The position numbers and the translations under genes were made by a program. This document shows positions 16,043 to 23,741 of a stretch of DNA of 29,188 nt, in pieces. The first letter of the stretch is position 1, and every line of letters starts with the position of its first letter. The DNA comes from Lentimicrobiaceae bacterium (GTDB taxonomy: Bacteria > Bacteroidota > Bacteroidia > Bacteroidales > WCHB1-69). Location of the stretch: NCBI GenBank assembly GCA_009776395.1, contig WRNX01000005.1:1-29188 (forward strand). The letters run 5' to 3'. The notes beneath the pieces are model-generated. The model ran no database searches and was not told the origin of the DNA. It was given only the letters and a program-made list of their open reading frames with translations.

Positions 16043-17140
16043 CTATTTATTGCGCACAAAAAGTCCATCGTTCAACACCAACCGAACTCCTGCGACATAG
16101 TTGAAACACAAATTAGTATAGAAACTGGGAAGATATAGTTTGCTGTTTCCAAAACTTGCCACCGAAAGTTGAAACACAGGATCAATGGACACAGCAGGAT
16201 GAAAAGCGATTTTAAGTCCAAAATTAAGAAAAAAACCATACCCTGGTCCCGCCCAGTCTACATAATTGGGCAGATCTTGAACGCCCGGAATGTAATCGGG
16301 ATAGCGTGCCATCTGCGCTAAATCAATAGGAGGAGCATCTTCAATAAGTAATTTAAACTCTTTGATACGAATATAAGTAAACTGCGCGCCAACAGAAAGA
16401 AAGGGCTTCACAATTTCATGCATTTGAAATATATACCCTAAAGATAAATCAATATAATGACGGTCTTCTTTGGCGCCGAGATGTTGATTTTTACTATAAT
16501 CAGGAGGATTGTTACCGGGAGGAACACCCGGAAAACGAAAAGTAAAAACGTTAGATGCTGTTAATCTTCGAAAAGAATACGCTAATTCAAAATACCAATT
16601 TCTGTGAATGCGGTAAGAGATACCCACTGCAACATCCATTGCCACATTATAATGAGAATTACGGTTATACTCTTCTTTTAAAACTGCCGTATCAATATAA
16701 CGATAATTCTCTTTCAAGATATCAATAAGATATCTTGTATAATATTCGTTTTTTAAAACTAAATTCAGATTAATAACATTTTCCGGTGCACCGTTATAAT
16801 AGTTGGCAGTTTTTTTGCTTGCAAAATAGGCATTGCTTCCAATAAAAAAACCAAAACCTTTTCGTTCCCACGAACTACTGTGTACAGGTTTTTCATCATC
16901 ATCATAGTAATCATAACTTGAGTAAGCCTCAGGATATACATAAGTAGAATCTAAATAAAAACTCATTCCCGTAGAGGGTTTTGCAGATGACCATTGGGGA
17001 CCGTTGCGTTTGTATTTAAAACCGGAAGAACAGGAACCTCCACGACACTGTGCTGTAGCGCTCATCATAAAACCGCAAAAAAGAAATAAAAAGCAAAACA
17101 GGAATAATTTTAAATTCTTCATATTGTAAAAATATCTCAT
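16043..17140 (-). CDS. Unknown outer-membrane beta-barrel protein, third gene of the gldH operon
   Basis: This 365-residue protein has a hydrophobic signal peptide (LFLFCFLFLFCGFMMSATAQ). After cleavage it begins CRGGSCSSGFKYKRNG, with two cysteines four residues apart, then a Tyr/Asp/Ser-rich stretch (YSSYDYYDDDEK). The remaining part alternates short hydrophobic and aromatic strands with polar loops (FELAYSFRRL, HYIDLSLGYIF, VKPFLSVGAQFTY, FFLNFGLKIAF, VAGVRLVLN), as expected of a beta-barrel of roughly 8-10 strands. I do not recognise a named family. The start codon at 17140 overlaps the previous stop as TAATG; a second ATG at 17122 also leaves a complete signal. Position in the gldH operon suggests an accessory role in gliding or T9SS, which is inference only. 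Confidence 0.7.
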   Translation of the reverse strand: MRYFYNMKNLKLFLFCFLFLFCGFMMSATAQCRGGSCSSGFKYKRNGPQWSSAKPSTGMSFYLDSTYVYPEAYSSYDYYDDDEKPVHSSSWERKGFGFFIGSNAYFASKKTANYYNGAPENVINLNLVLKNEYYTRYLIDILKENYRYIDTAVLKEEYNRNSHYNVAMDVAVGISYRIHRNWYFELAYSFRRLTASNVFTFRFPGVPPGNNPPDYSKNQHLGAKEDRHYIDLSLGYIFQMHEIVKPFLSVGAQFTYIRIKEFKLLIEDAPPIDLAQMARYPDYIPGVQDLPNYVDWAGPGYGFFLNFGLKIAFHPAVSIDPVFQLSVASFGNSKLYLPSFYTNLCFNYVAGVRLVLNDGLFVRNK

Positions 17141-17748
17141 TAGGGTATTTGTATTAGGTTTAATTTATCGAAAGATTGTTTTTCCGGAATGGCGTAATAA
17201 CGATTTCCTGTTTCTAAATAATAGTCATTTTTTAAAAAAACAACGTTTACATTTTCTATTTCCATTCCTTTAATTTTCAGCATATTTTTGTCTCTAAAAT
17301 AGGTTATCTTATTTTTAATAAGCGTACTCCACAGTTGAATCTCAAAATATTGAAAAAAATCATCAGGCAGATCTATTTCATGTTTTTCCTGTGAAAGAAT
17401 TTTTACTTTAACGGTTTTTGTTTTTAGAAGTTGGTCTGAAAAAATTTCATCCGTTTCCTCATTATCAAAAGAAAAAATGGCATCATAAGTAGAAGATTCA
17501 TCATCGGGAGGTGTTGTTTCAAGATTATCAGTGGTAATACTATCTTCAATGATTTCTGTTGTTGTTTGTTTTGGGTATTTTCGAGGGGTTTCAACGTAAA
17601 CGGTATCCGTTTTTACGCGGGTGACGATCTCTTTTTTTTCACATTTGGGGCAATTTTTATTAAAAAACTTTACATCATAATAAAAAAGCAACACACAAAT
17701 GAGGATGCCAAACAATAAACCCAGAAAAAACATTATCCCTTTACTCAT
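17140..17748 (-). CDS. Unknown single-pass membrane-anchored protein in the gldH operon
   Basis: This 202-residue protein has one N-terminal membrane helix (about residues 5-24, MFFLGLLFGILICVLLFYY) with no cleavage signal. A CPKC motif (Cys-Pro-Lys-Cys) follows at about residues 34-37. The middle (50-110) is acidic and Thr/Asp/Glu-rich and looks disordered. The C-terminal 90 residues look like a small folded beta/alpha domain. The start overlaps the gldH stop by 8 bases (ATGAGTAA), and its own stop overlaps the next start. No family was recognised. CPKC could bind metal or act as a redox pair, but this cannot be decided from sequence. Translational coupling to gldH suggests the proteins are made together. 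Confidence 0.75.
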   Translation of the reverse strand: MSKGIMFFLGLLFGILICVLLFYYDVKFFNKNCPKCEKKEIVTRVKTDTVYVETPRKYPKQTTTEIIEDSITTDNLETTPPDDESSTYDAIFSFDNEETDEIFSDQLLKTKTVKVKILSQEKHEIDLPDDFFQYFEIQLWSTLIKNKITYFRDKNMLKIKGMEIENVNVVFLKNDYYLETGNRYYAIPEKQSFDKLNLIQIP

Positions 17749-18217
17749 ATTGCAAAGTTATTCCAAAGTCAATAATTCCTTTTAAATCAGTTTCTCTCAT
17801 GGCTTGTTGGGCAGTGAAGATATAATTTCCTTTTTGGGGGAAACGAACTTTCGATTTTAAGATAAAGCGATTCTCTTTAATTCTTCCTGAGCCTTTCCCT
17901 GTCCATCGCCCGTAAGCATCACTTAAAATACAGTTTAGAGTATCTGTAAACACAGTACTATCAGGGAACTGTGTGGTAAAAAATAGCGATAAATTTTGAT
18001 ATGGATAGTTTGTTGTATTTCTTACATCAATATAAAAATTATAGTATTGTAATGAATCTGAAATAGTAAAATCAAAAACCAAATCATTATCCATATTCCA
18101 AATTTCGTTATGGATAGCGTATGTTTTGTGGTAAAATGTGTTATGATTACAAGAAAAAACAAGGCATAATAAAAGCGCAAAAGAGAGACAAACCTGATTT
18201 TTTAATGCTGCATTCAT
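17741..18217 (-). CDS. gldH: Gliding motility lipoprotein GldH
   Basis: GldH is an outer-membrane-directed lipoprotein required for gliding in Flavobacterium, with an unknown biochemical activity. The 158-residue protein has a signal ending LLCLVFSC, with Cys23 as the lipid-modified residue. The body shows the family pattern: HNEIWNMDNDLVFDFTISDSL, YYNFYIDVRNTTNYPYQNLSLFF, then DAYGRWTGKGSG and FPQKGNYIFTAQQAMRETDLKGIIDFG. The length equals the usual GldH length of about 155-160. It heads an operon of three genes with overlapping starts and stops. It is divergent from holA over a 318-base AT-rich gap. A -7-like box TAATTTCG is about 60 bases upstream. Confidence 0.88.
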   Translation of the reverse strand: MNAALKNQVCLSFALLLCLVFSCNHNTFYHKTYAIHNEIWNMDNDLVFDFTISDSLQYYNFYIDVRNTTNYPYQNLSLFFTTQFPDSTVFTDTLNCILSDAYGRWTGKGSGRIKENRFILKSKVRFPQKGNYIFTAQQAMRETDLKGIIDFGITLQYE

Positions 18218-18535
18218 AAATTTATACCATCTTTACCACAAATTATTAACGTTTTTTTTCTTGTTGTATTACGTTGGCGAAATTACATAAAAACTTTCAA
18301 TCTAAATCATAAATAGCGTTAAAAAATAATTTAAGCATTTTATCTGATATTTTTTAATAAGAAAAAATGTTTTATTTTGCAAAGCAAAAAAAAGTTATTT
18401 ATAATATTTTAATACAAACATTTAAAACTTTTTTTTGAAGCAACTTTTGGAAAACAGAAAGGTTTTTTACATACACTACAAGAATAACAAAATTATTTCC
18501 AAAGTATGTTCATTAACAAGAATAATTAATTTTCA
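18218..18535. other. Divergent intergenic region between gldH and holA
   Basis: The 318 bases are very AT-rich with long A and T runs. They hold the candidate gldH -7 box at 18278-18285 and a weak -7-like AACTTTTG at 18442-18449 for holA. The only open frame noted, a 23-codon frame from 18367, has no supporting features. I see no RNA gene or strong hairpin. Confidence 0.6.
18278..18285 (-). promoter_or_regulatory. Candidate gldH promoter (TAATTTCG)
   Basis: Minus-strand TAATTTCG followed by CC fits the TAnnTTYG pattern and would give a leader of about 55 bases. No -33 TTG at normal spacing. Confidence 0.3.
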
Positions 18536-19522
18536 ATGACTTACGACCAACTATTAACCCAACTTCAAAAAAAGCAGTTTTTACCTATTTACTTTTTAAT
18601 GGGAGAGGAACCGTTTTATATTGATGAAATATCAAATTACATAGAAGAAAATGTGATGCCTGAAGAACAGCGCGATTTTAACCAAATATTACTCTATGGA
18701 AAAGAAACAGATGCCGATGAGGTAATTGCCATGGCAAAAGAGTTTCCCTTTGGTACGGAAAAACGTGTAGTAATTGTAAAAGAAGCAAAAGAACTGAAAA
18801 ATATAGACCGTTTGGTAAAATATGCAGAAACGCCTACAAAAACTGCAATTGTAGTAATTTGTTATAAATATGCTTCTTTAAAGGCTACTCAGGTGAAAGC
18901 AGTTGAAAAAAATGGTGTGGTTTTTCACTCCGAAAAAATGAGAGATAACAAACTCTCTGCATGGATTTTATCTCATGTGAAAAAATATCAATTTAAAATG
19001 CAGCCTGTCGTGGCTAACATGCTGGCTGAGAACATAGGAGTAGATTTATCACGCATTGACAATGAATTTAAAAAACTTACCATATTTCTTCCTCCAAACA
19101 GCGAAATTACTGCTGAAATTGTTGAAAAAAATATCGGAATAAGCAAAGAATATAATGTGTTTGAACTTAAAGACGCTTTAGCAGTGCGTAATAAGGATAA
19201 GGCATTTAAAATTGTTCACTATATCTGCCAAAACATTAAACAAACACCTAATGTAGTAACTATTAACAGTTTGTCTTCATTCTATTTAAGTTTATTGGCC
19301 TATAATCTATCTGATAAAACAATAGAAGCAAAAGCTAAAATTTTTGGAAAAAACGATTTTGTTCAGAGAATTAATGTACAACACGCGCAGAACCATTCTA
19401 CCTTAGAGCTACAAAAAATCATAAGCATTTTGAGAGAATATGATGCCAAAAATAAAGGAGTGGACAGTAATCTATCCGATGAGGAACTTTTGAAAGAGTT
19501 AGTGTATAAAATTATACATTAA
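18536..19522 (+). CDS. holA: DNA polymerase III subunit delta
   Basis: HolA is the clamp-loader subunit that opens the beta sliding clamp at primed DNA. The 328-residue protein starts MTYDQLLTQLQKKQFLPIYFLMGEEPFYIDEISNYI, the diagnostic opening of bacterial delta. MAKEFPFGTEKRVVIVKEA follows in the first domain. The middle contains GVDLSRIDNEFKKLTIFLP and the ISKEYNVFELKDALAVRNKDKA segment. The C-terminal helical domain ends DSNLSDEELLKELVYKII. The length and the three-domain layout match HolA of Bacteroidota. It is probably monocistronic: the next gene is convergent, and a long hairpin follows the stop. Confidence 0.93.
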   Translation: MTYDQLLTQLQKKQFLPIYFLMGEEPFYIDEISNYIEENVMPEEQRDFNQILLYGKETDADEVIAMAKEFPFGTEKRVVIVKEAKELKNIDRLVKYAETPTKTAIVVICYKYASLKATQVKAVEKNGVVFHSEKMRDNKLSAWILSHVKKYQFKMQPVVANMLAENIGVDLSRIDNEFKKLTIFLPPNSEITAEIVEKNIGISKEYNVFELKDALAVRNKDKAFKIVHYICQNIKQTPNVVTINSLSSFYLSLLAYNLSDKTIEAKAKIFGKNDFVQRINVQHAQNHSTLELQKIISILREYDAKNKGVDSNLSDEELLKELVYKIIH

Positions 19523-19526
19523 GAAC

Positions 19527-19578
19527 AAATCATTCAAGATTCGTTGTAGATCTTATAACTTTGAAACTTGAATGATTT
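19527..19578. terminator. Bidirectional terminator hairpin between holA and the FISUMP gene
   Basis: AAATCATTCAAG (19527-19538) and CTTGAATGATTT (19567-19578) form a perfect 12-bp stem over a 28-base loop. It starts 4 bases after the holA stop and lies just before the convergent gene's stop at 19598. T-runs are weak on both sides, so termination efficiency is uncertain. Confidence 0.6.
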
Positions 19579-19597
19579 AACCCTAAATTTTATTAAG

Positions 19598-20848
19598 TTA
19601 TTCTTGAATACATCTCACACTTATACCATCCATTTTAGTTACTTCCATTATTTCTAATTGGTTACAAAAATATTTTAGTACTGCAGCGATGGCGGTTTCA
19701 CTACTTGAATTTGAACTCCAAAATGCAGTGTATCCGTACAATTTTTCAAACTGTTGCGTAAAGCTATTGAAAAATCCTGCACCCCTTATGTCAAATGCAG
19801 TGGTGTTGGTATAAACGTTGGGGTGTAACCAATAATCATGATTATTCATATCCGTTATTTCATAAATATTCAATTCTTCCCATTCTGCTGCTGTAGGAAT
19901 ACGCCATCCTGTCGGACATAATGTTGTTGAAATTGGAACTGCCGACTCGTAAGTGTATAACAATCCAAAGTTACTTGTATTTTGCTCTACATCAGGATAA
20001 AATGAGCGGTAATACGGCTCTGCAAATGGTATTTCTGTATTGTTTTGATATTTAGTATTGCGCAAATTTTCTTTGAACCAACATTTTCCTTCCAATTCTA
20101 CCACATTATAAATGATGTTATTCGCAGGGTCGAATACATGTTCGGGACACAAAGTTGGGGGCGTTTCGGGATCTCCAATGGTTGACGCAGGTTCTCCATA
20201 AACGGTTACATCCAAACGGTTGGTGCCGGTAGAAACAGTAGCGCCACTTTGACTTACATTTGAAGTGCAAAGCCAGCGTAAAAGCACTTCTTCCTTATTA
20301 TTCATATTTTTTGGAAGTGGAAGGTTTTCTTTTACGCCGGTAGAGGTATAAGTAGTAGAAGAAGTAATTAGGACTTCACCATCATCCACATCTGTCCATG
20401 TTCCGGAAGCTCCAACTTTATATTGAATTTTAAAATCTCTTGGGCCCATTCCGGAACTCATTTGTTTGGAAGTAACCGTTAAATTTTCAAATCCAAGGGT
20501 AGAAAAAGAAGTTATCCAGTATTTTTCGATGGTTTCTGCATTTTGCCAACCGGTTGAGGATGCTACTCCATCTGTATTTACCGTATAACCTGTACCTGCG
20601 GCGTCTCGGGTTAATGTGGCGAGACCGTTGTTTTCGGGGGAACCTCCTGTTGCCAAGAAGATGGCGGTGTGTGGGCCTTGCGGATAACCGTTCCATAGAG
20701 CAATAGAAACGACATCATCTACTTCCACCTGTTTTGCATTCAACGGAAAGCAAAAAGCGAGTAGAAAAGAAGAAATAAAGATTTTGTTTAAAATTTTTGT
20801 AAACTGTTGGCAATGTTTGCCCATACATAAAGCATTAGAATTTTTCAT
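19598..20848 (-). CDS. Secreted protein with C-terminal FISUMP domain
   Basis: This 416-residue protein has a signal peptide after an unusually long N-terminus (hydrophobic core FISSFLLAFCFPLNA, about residues 28-40). An ATG eight codons in (20824) is an alternative start. Residues about 42-225 resemble the beta-sandwich modules of secreted Bacteroidota proteins (LWNGYPQGP, WITSFSTLGFENLTVTSKQMSSGMGPRDFKIQYK). Residues about 238-416 carry the Fibrobacter succinogenes major paralogous domain: NIIYNVVELEGKCWFKENLRNTKY, LCPTGWRIPTAAEWEEL, FWSSNSSSETA and GISVRCIQE. The fold is C-type-lectin-like, so binding of surface ligands or carbohydrate is possible. No type IX C-terminal sorting domain was seen. 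It has its own good promoter and follows ligA on the same strand. Confidence 0.85.
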   Translation of the reverse strand: MKNSNALCMGKHCQQFTKILNKIFISSFLLAFCFPLNAKQVEVDDVVSIALWNGYPQGPHTAIFLATGGSPENNGLATLTRDAAGTGYTVNTDGVASSTGWQNAETIEKYWITSFSTLGFENLTVTSKQMSSGMGPRDFKIQYKVGASGTWTDVDDGEVLITSSTTYTSTGVKENLPLPKNMNNKEEVLLRWLCTSNVSQSGATVSTGTNRLDVTVYGEPASTIGDPETPPTLCPEHVFDPANNIIYNVVELEGKCWFKENLRNTKYQNNTEIPFAEPYYRSFYPDVEQNTSNFGLLYTYESAVPISTTLCPTGWRIPTAAEWEELNIYEITDMNNHDYWLHPNVYTNTTAFDIRGAGFFNSFTQQFEKLYGYTAFWSSNSSSETAIAAVLKYFCNQLEIMEVTKMDGISVRCIQE

Positions 20849-20914
20849 AAAACACTGATAATTTAGTTAATATTTATAAATTTTGAGAAAAATATTCTCT
20901 GCACAAATCGGGTG

Positions 20915-20945
20915 CAAATATACAACATGAAAAAGCGTTTGTCAA
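20915..20945 (-). promoter_or_regulatory. Promoter of the FISUMP gene (TTG-N20-TATATTTG)
   Basis: On the minus strand TTG (20943-20945), a 20-base spacer and TATATTTG (20915-20922) match the Bacteroidota consensus. It is about 67 bases before the ATG. Confidence 0.55.
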
Positions 20946-20965
20946 GGGGGAAAGTTGTTTTTTTG

Positions 20966-20989
20966 AAAAAAAATTAGTTTGGTTCTAAT
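20966..20989 (-). terminator. Candidate ligA terminator
   Basis: On the minus strand ATTAG and CTAAT form a 5-bp stem with a 7-base loop, followed by a 7-base T-run, 42 bases after the ligA stop. The stem is short and AT-rich, so the site is weak. Confidence 0.4.
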
Positions 20990-21030
20990 AATCTTTTCAT
21001 TAACCTGATAACTTGTTCAATGCAAAGTAA

Positions 21031-23127
21031 TTAAGAAAATATGATTTTTTGCTGATTAACCATTAGTTCAAACTCCTCTTCACTCAAAATAGGAATACCG
21101 AGTTTTTCTGCTTTTTTTCGTTTCTCTGGTCCCATGTTATCGCCGGCAACTACAAAATCGGTGTTTTTTGAGATAGAAGATACATTTTTTCCGCCGTGTT
21201 GTTCAATTTTTTGTTTCATCTCATCTCTTGAAATAGAAAAAACCCCACTTACCACAATGCTTTTTCCATCCAAAACGTTGGAAATGGGTTCTCTGCTTTC
21301 TTCATTCAATTCAAATTGCACACCCGCTTTGCGAAGTTTTACTACATTTTCTAAATTTTCTACTGTATTAAAAAATTGCACAATACTTTCTGCTACCTGT
21401 TCACCCACATCATCCACTGCTTTCAATTCCTCTTTGGATGCATTGGCGATGGCATCAATATTTTTGAAATAACGGGCTAATTTTTTGGCGGTAGTTTCAC
21501 CCACGTATCTAATGCCTATTGCAAACAAAACGCGCTCAAAGGGAACATTTTTAGATTGTTCAATACCCGCTAACATATTTTCCACCGTTTTTTCACGAAA
21601 ACTAACAATACGTTGTTCGTTGTTTTCACCTGTTATTCTTTTTTCCAAACCCAACAATAGTTCTTGCTTTAGATTGTAAAAATCGGCACTCGATTTTACT
21701 AAACCATTGTCTAACAGCATATAAATTTTTCCTTCTCCCAGTGAATCAATATTCATGGCTTTTCTTGAGATAAAGTGTTCCAATTTTCCTTTTACTTGCG
21801 GGGGACATTCCCATTCGTTAGGACAATAGAAGCCGGCTTCCCCTTCTTTTCTTGTTAAAAGCGTGTTACAAGAGGGACAATGTGAAATAAAAGTTACTTT
21901 TTGCGCATTTGGTAATCGTTTTGAAAGTTCTACTCCTACAATTTTAGGGATAATTTCACCTCCTTTTTCTACATAAAGAAAATCATTGTCATGAATATCA
22001 AGTTGTTGAATAATATCGTAGTTGTGTAATGAGGCTCGTTTTACTACTGTTCCTGCCAGCAAAACGGGTTGCAAATTCGCAACGGGTGTAACTACTCCTG
22101 TTCTTCCCACTTGAAAATCAACGCTTAATAGCGGAGTCAATTGGCGTTGTGCTTTAAATTTGTAAGCAATAGCCCATCTGGGATTTTTTGCAGTGGCGCC
22201 CAATTGTTGTTGTTGAAAAATGTGGTTTACTTTTATTACGACGCCATCAATATCAAAGGAAAGTTTTTCTCTTTCCGTATCCCAATGGTTAATAAATGCT
22301 CTAATTTCATCAATAGAGTTGCATTTTTGAAGTACGTCAGGGGTTTTAAATCCCCACTCTTTAAGTTTAAAAAAACTATTGAAATGGGTTTCAAAAGGCA
22401 AATTTTCTCCCAAAACCAAATACAAACGGCAATCTAATCCACGTTTTGCCACTTCGGCAGAGTCTTGTAATTTGAGGCTGCCGGATGCGGCGTTTCTCGG
22501 ATTTGCAAATGGAGGTTCTCCAATATCTTCGCGTTCTTCATTCAGTTTATGGAAAACTTGATGGGGAAGTAGAATTTCGCCGCGCACTTCCAAAAAATCA
22601 GGAAAATCGCCAAAAAGTTTTAAAGGAATAGATTTTATAGTTTTTACATTTTGCGTAACATCGTCTCCTTGAATGCCATCGCCGCGGGTTACGGCACGAA
22701 GTAATATTCCTTTTTCGTAAATCAAACTAATAGCAACGCCGTCATATTTCAGTTCACAAACATATTCCGGTTTTTCTATCAAAGCATTTTGCACACGTTT
22801 GTCAAACTCTTCAATCTCTTCAATAGAATAGGTGTTTCCTAAAGAAAGCATGGGGAAAACGTGAGCCACAGTAACGAACTGCTTGGTAATTTCTCCTCCA
22901 ATGCGTAGGGTAGGGGAGTCGGGTTGAATATATTGCGGGTACTCTTTTTCTAAACGCTGTAATTCTTCCAATAATTGATCAAATTCATAATCGCTAATTG
23001 TTGGATTATCTAATACATAATAATTGTAATTGTGCTGATTGAGTTGCTGGGTAAGGGTTTTAATATAGTCTGGCAAACAACTTGCAGACGGAACATCTGC
23101 TGCACTATGGTGTGTTATCATATTCAT
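21031..23127 (-). CDS. ligA: NAD-dependent DNA ligase
   Basis: LigA seals nicks in duplex DNA using NAD+. The 698-residue protein has the Ia domain (NYNYYVLDNPTISDYEFDQLL) and the adenylation motif CELKYDGVA with catalytic Lys127. ATRGDG-like VTRGDGIQGDDVT, FEVRGE-like DFLEVRGEIL, and FANPRNAASGSLKLQD follow. Then come VGRTGVVTPVANL and KAGGEIIPKI-like EKGGEIIPKIVG, a C4 zinc finger (CPSCN, FYCPNEWECPP), helix-hairpin-helix repeats (AIGIRYVGETTAKKLARYF, VDDVGEQVAESI), and a C-terminal BRCT domain (VVSGVF to EEEFELMV). All domains are intact and the length is normal for the family. The start at 23127 gives about 20 residues before the conserved region; a second ATG is at 23121. A -7 box lies 39 bases upstream. 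Confidence 0.96.
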   Translation of the reverse strand: MNMITHHSAADVPSASCLPDYIKTLTQQLNQHNYNYYVLDNPTISDYEFDQLLEELQRLEKEYPQYIQPDSPTLRIGGEITKQFVTVAHVFPMLSLGNTYSIEEIEEFDKRVQNALIEKPEYVCELKYDGVAISLIYEKGILLRAVTRGDGIQGDDVTQNVKTIKSIPLKLFGDFPDFLEVRGEILLPHQVFHKLNEEREDIGEPPFANPRNAASGSLKLQDSAEVAKRGLDCRLYLVLGENLPFETHFNSFFKLKEWGFKTPDVLQKCNSIDEIRAFINHWDTEREKLSFDIDGVVIKVNHIFQQQQLGATAKNPRWAIAYKFKAQRQLTPLLSVDFQVGRTGVVTPVANLQPVLLAGTVVKRASLHNYDIIQQLDIHDNDFLYVEKGGEIIPKIVGVELSKRLPNAQKVTFISHCPSCNTLLTRKEGEAGFYCPNEWECPPQVKGKLEHFISRKAMNIDSLGEGKIYMLLDNGLVKSSADFYNLKQELLLGLEKRITGENNEQRIVSFREKTVENMLAGIEQSKNVPFERVLFAIGIRYVGETTAKKLARYFKNIDAIANASKEELKAVDDVGEQVAESIVQFFNTVENLENVVKLRKAGVQFELNEESREPISNVLDGKSIVVSGVFSISRDEMKQKIEQHGGKNVSSISKNTDFVVAGDNMGPEKRKKAEKLGIPILSEEEFELMVNQQKIIFS

Positions 23128-23165
23128 CTTTTTAACTTGTTACAATTATTTCATCAAGTAACGTG

Positions 23166-23173
23166 CAAAAATA
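23166..23173 (-). promoter_or_regulatory. Candidate ligA promoter (TATTTTTG)
   Basis: Minus-strand TATTTTTG fits TAnnTTTG and lies 39 bases before the ATG. It is divergent from the candidate thioredoxin promoter at 23232-23239. No -33 TTG at normal spacing. Confidence 0.4.
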
Positions 23174-23231
23174 TAATTATTTGCATAAGAAAAAAAACTT
23201 AACATAGAAACAGAGATTTCCCATTTTCATA

Positions 23232-23239
23232 TATTTTTG
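23232..23239 (+). promoter_or_regulatory. Candidate promoter of the thioredoxin-like gene (TATTTTTG)
   Basis: TATTTTTG followed by CCGCC matches the TAnnTTYG pattern and lies 30 bases before the ATG. No -33 TTG at normal spacing. Confidence 0.4.
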
Positions 23240-23269
23240 CCGCCTAATTTATAAACAAAAAAAATACCA

Positions 23270-23710
23270 ATGAAAAAATTAATTCAAAACATATTTTTAA
23301 GCGCTTTATTCTTTTTTTTAGGATTCACCTTAGTAGCGCAAACAGAGAAAAAACCGGAATTATTAACCAAAGAAACTTTTTTGAAAAGGGTTTGGAACTA
23401 CGAAGCAAGCCCAAACGAATTTAAGTATCTTGGCGATAAACCTTGTATGATTGATCTGTATGCAGATTGGTGTGGATATTGCAGGCGAATTGCTCCCTTT
23501 ATGGAAGAGTTTAGTAAAACTTACCAGGGTCAAATTTATGTTTACAAAGTGAATACGGATCATTACAAAGAGTTACTTTCGTTATTTCAGGCAAAAGGAT
23601 TGCCTACGGTTATTTTTGTGCCGATGAAAGGACAACCCACAGCAATACGCGGCGCAGTAGCGAAAGATAAGTATGAACAATATATTAAGGAGATATTGTT
23701 AGCAAAGTAG
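23270..23710 (+). CDS. Exported thioredoxin-family protein
   Basis: This 146-residue protein has an N-terminal signal (LSALFFFLGFTLVAQ, cleavage near residue 24). A thioredoxin domain follows with active site WCGYC (Cys68 and Cys71) inside IDLYADWCGYCRRIAPFMEEF. The conserved cis-proline region is GLPTVIFV, and the end is FVPMKGQP...RGAVAKDKYEQYI. The N-terminal LTKETFLKRVWNYEASPNEFKYLGDKP is typical of Bacteroidota exported thioredoxins. It probably reduces or shuffles disulfides in the periplasm. WCGYC differs from the classic WCGPC. The partner and redox role are unknown. It is followed, 31 bases later, by the beta-lactamase-like gene and may be cotranscribed with it. Confidence 0.88.
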   Translation: MKKLIQNIFLSALFFFLGFTLVAQTEKKPELLTKETFLKRVWNYEASPNEFKYLGDKPCMIDLYADWCGYCRRIAPFMEEFSKTYQGQIYVYKVNTDHYKELLSLFQAKGLPTVIFVPMKGQPTAIRGAVAKDKYEQYIKEILLAK

Positions 23711-23741
23711 AGATTTATTGAAGAAACAATAAAAATTATAA

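Noticed and set aside
18367..18438. 23-codon open frame in the gldH-holA gap
   Set aside because: AT-driven frame of mostly Phe, Lys and Ile, with no supporting features and no homology that I recognise.
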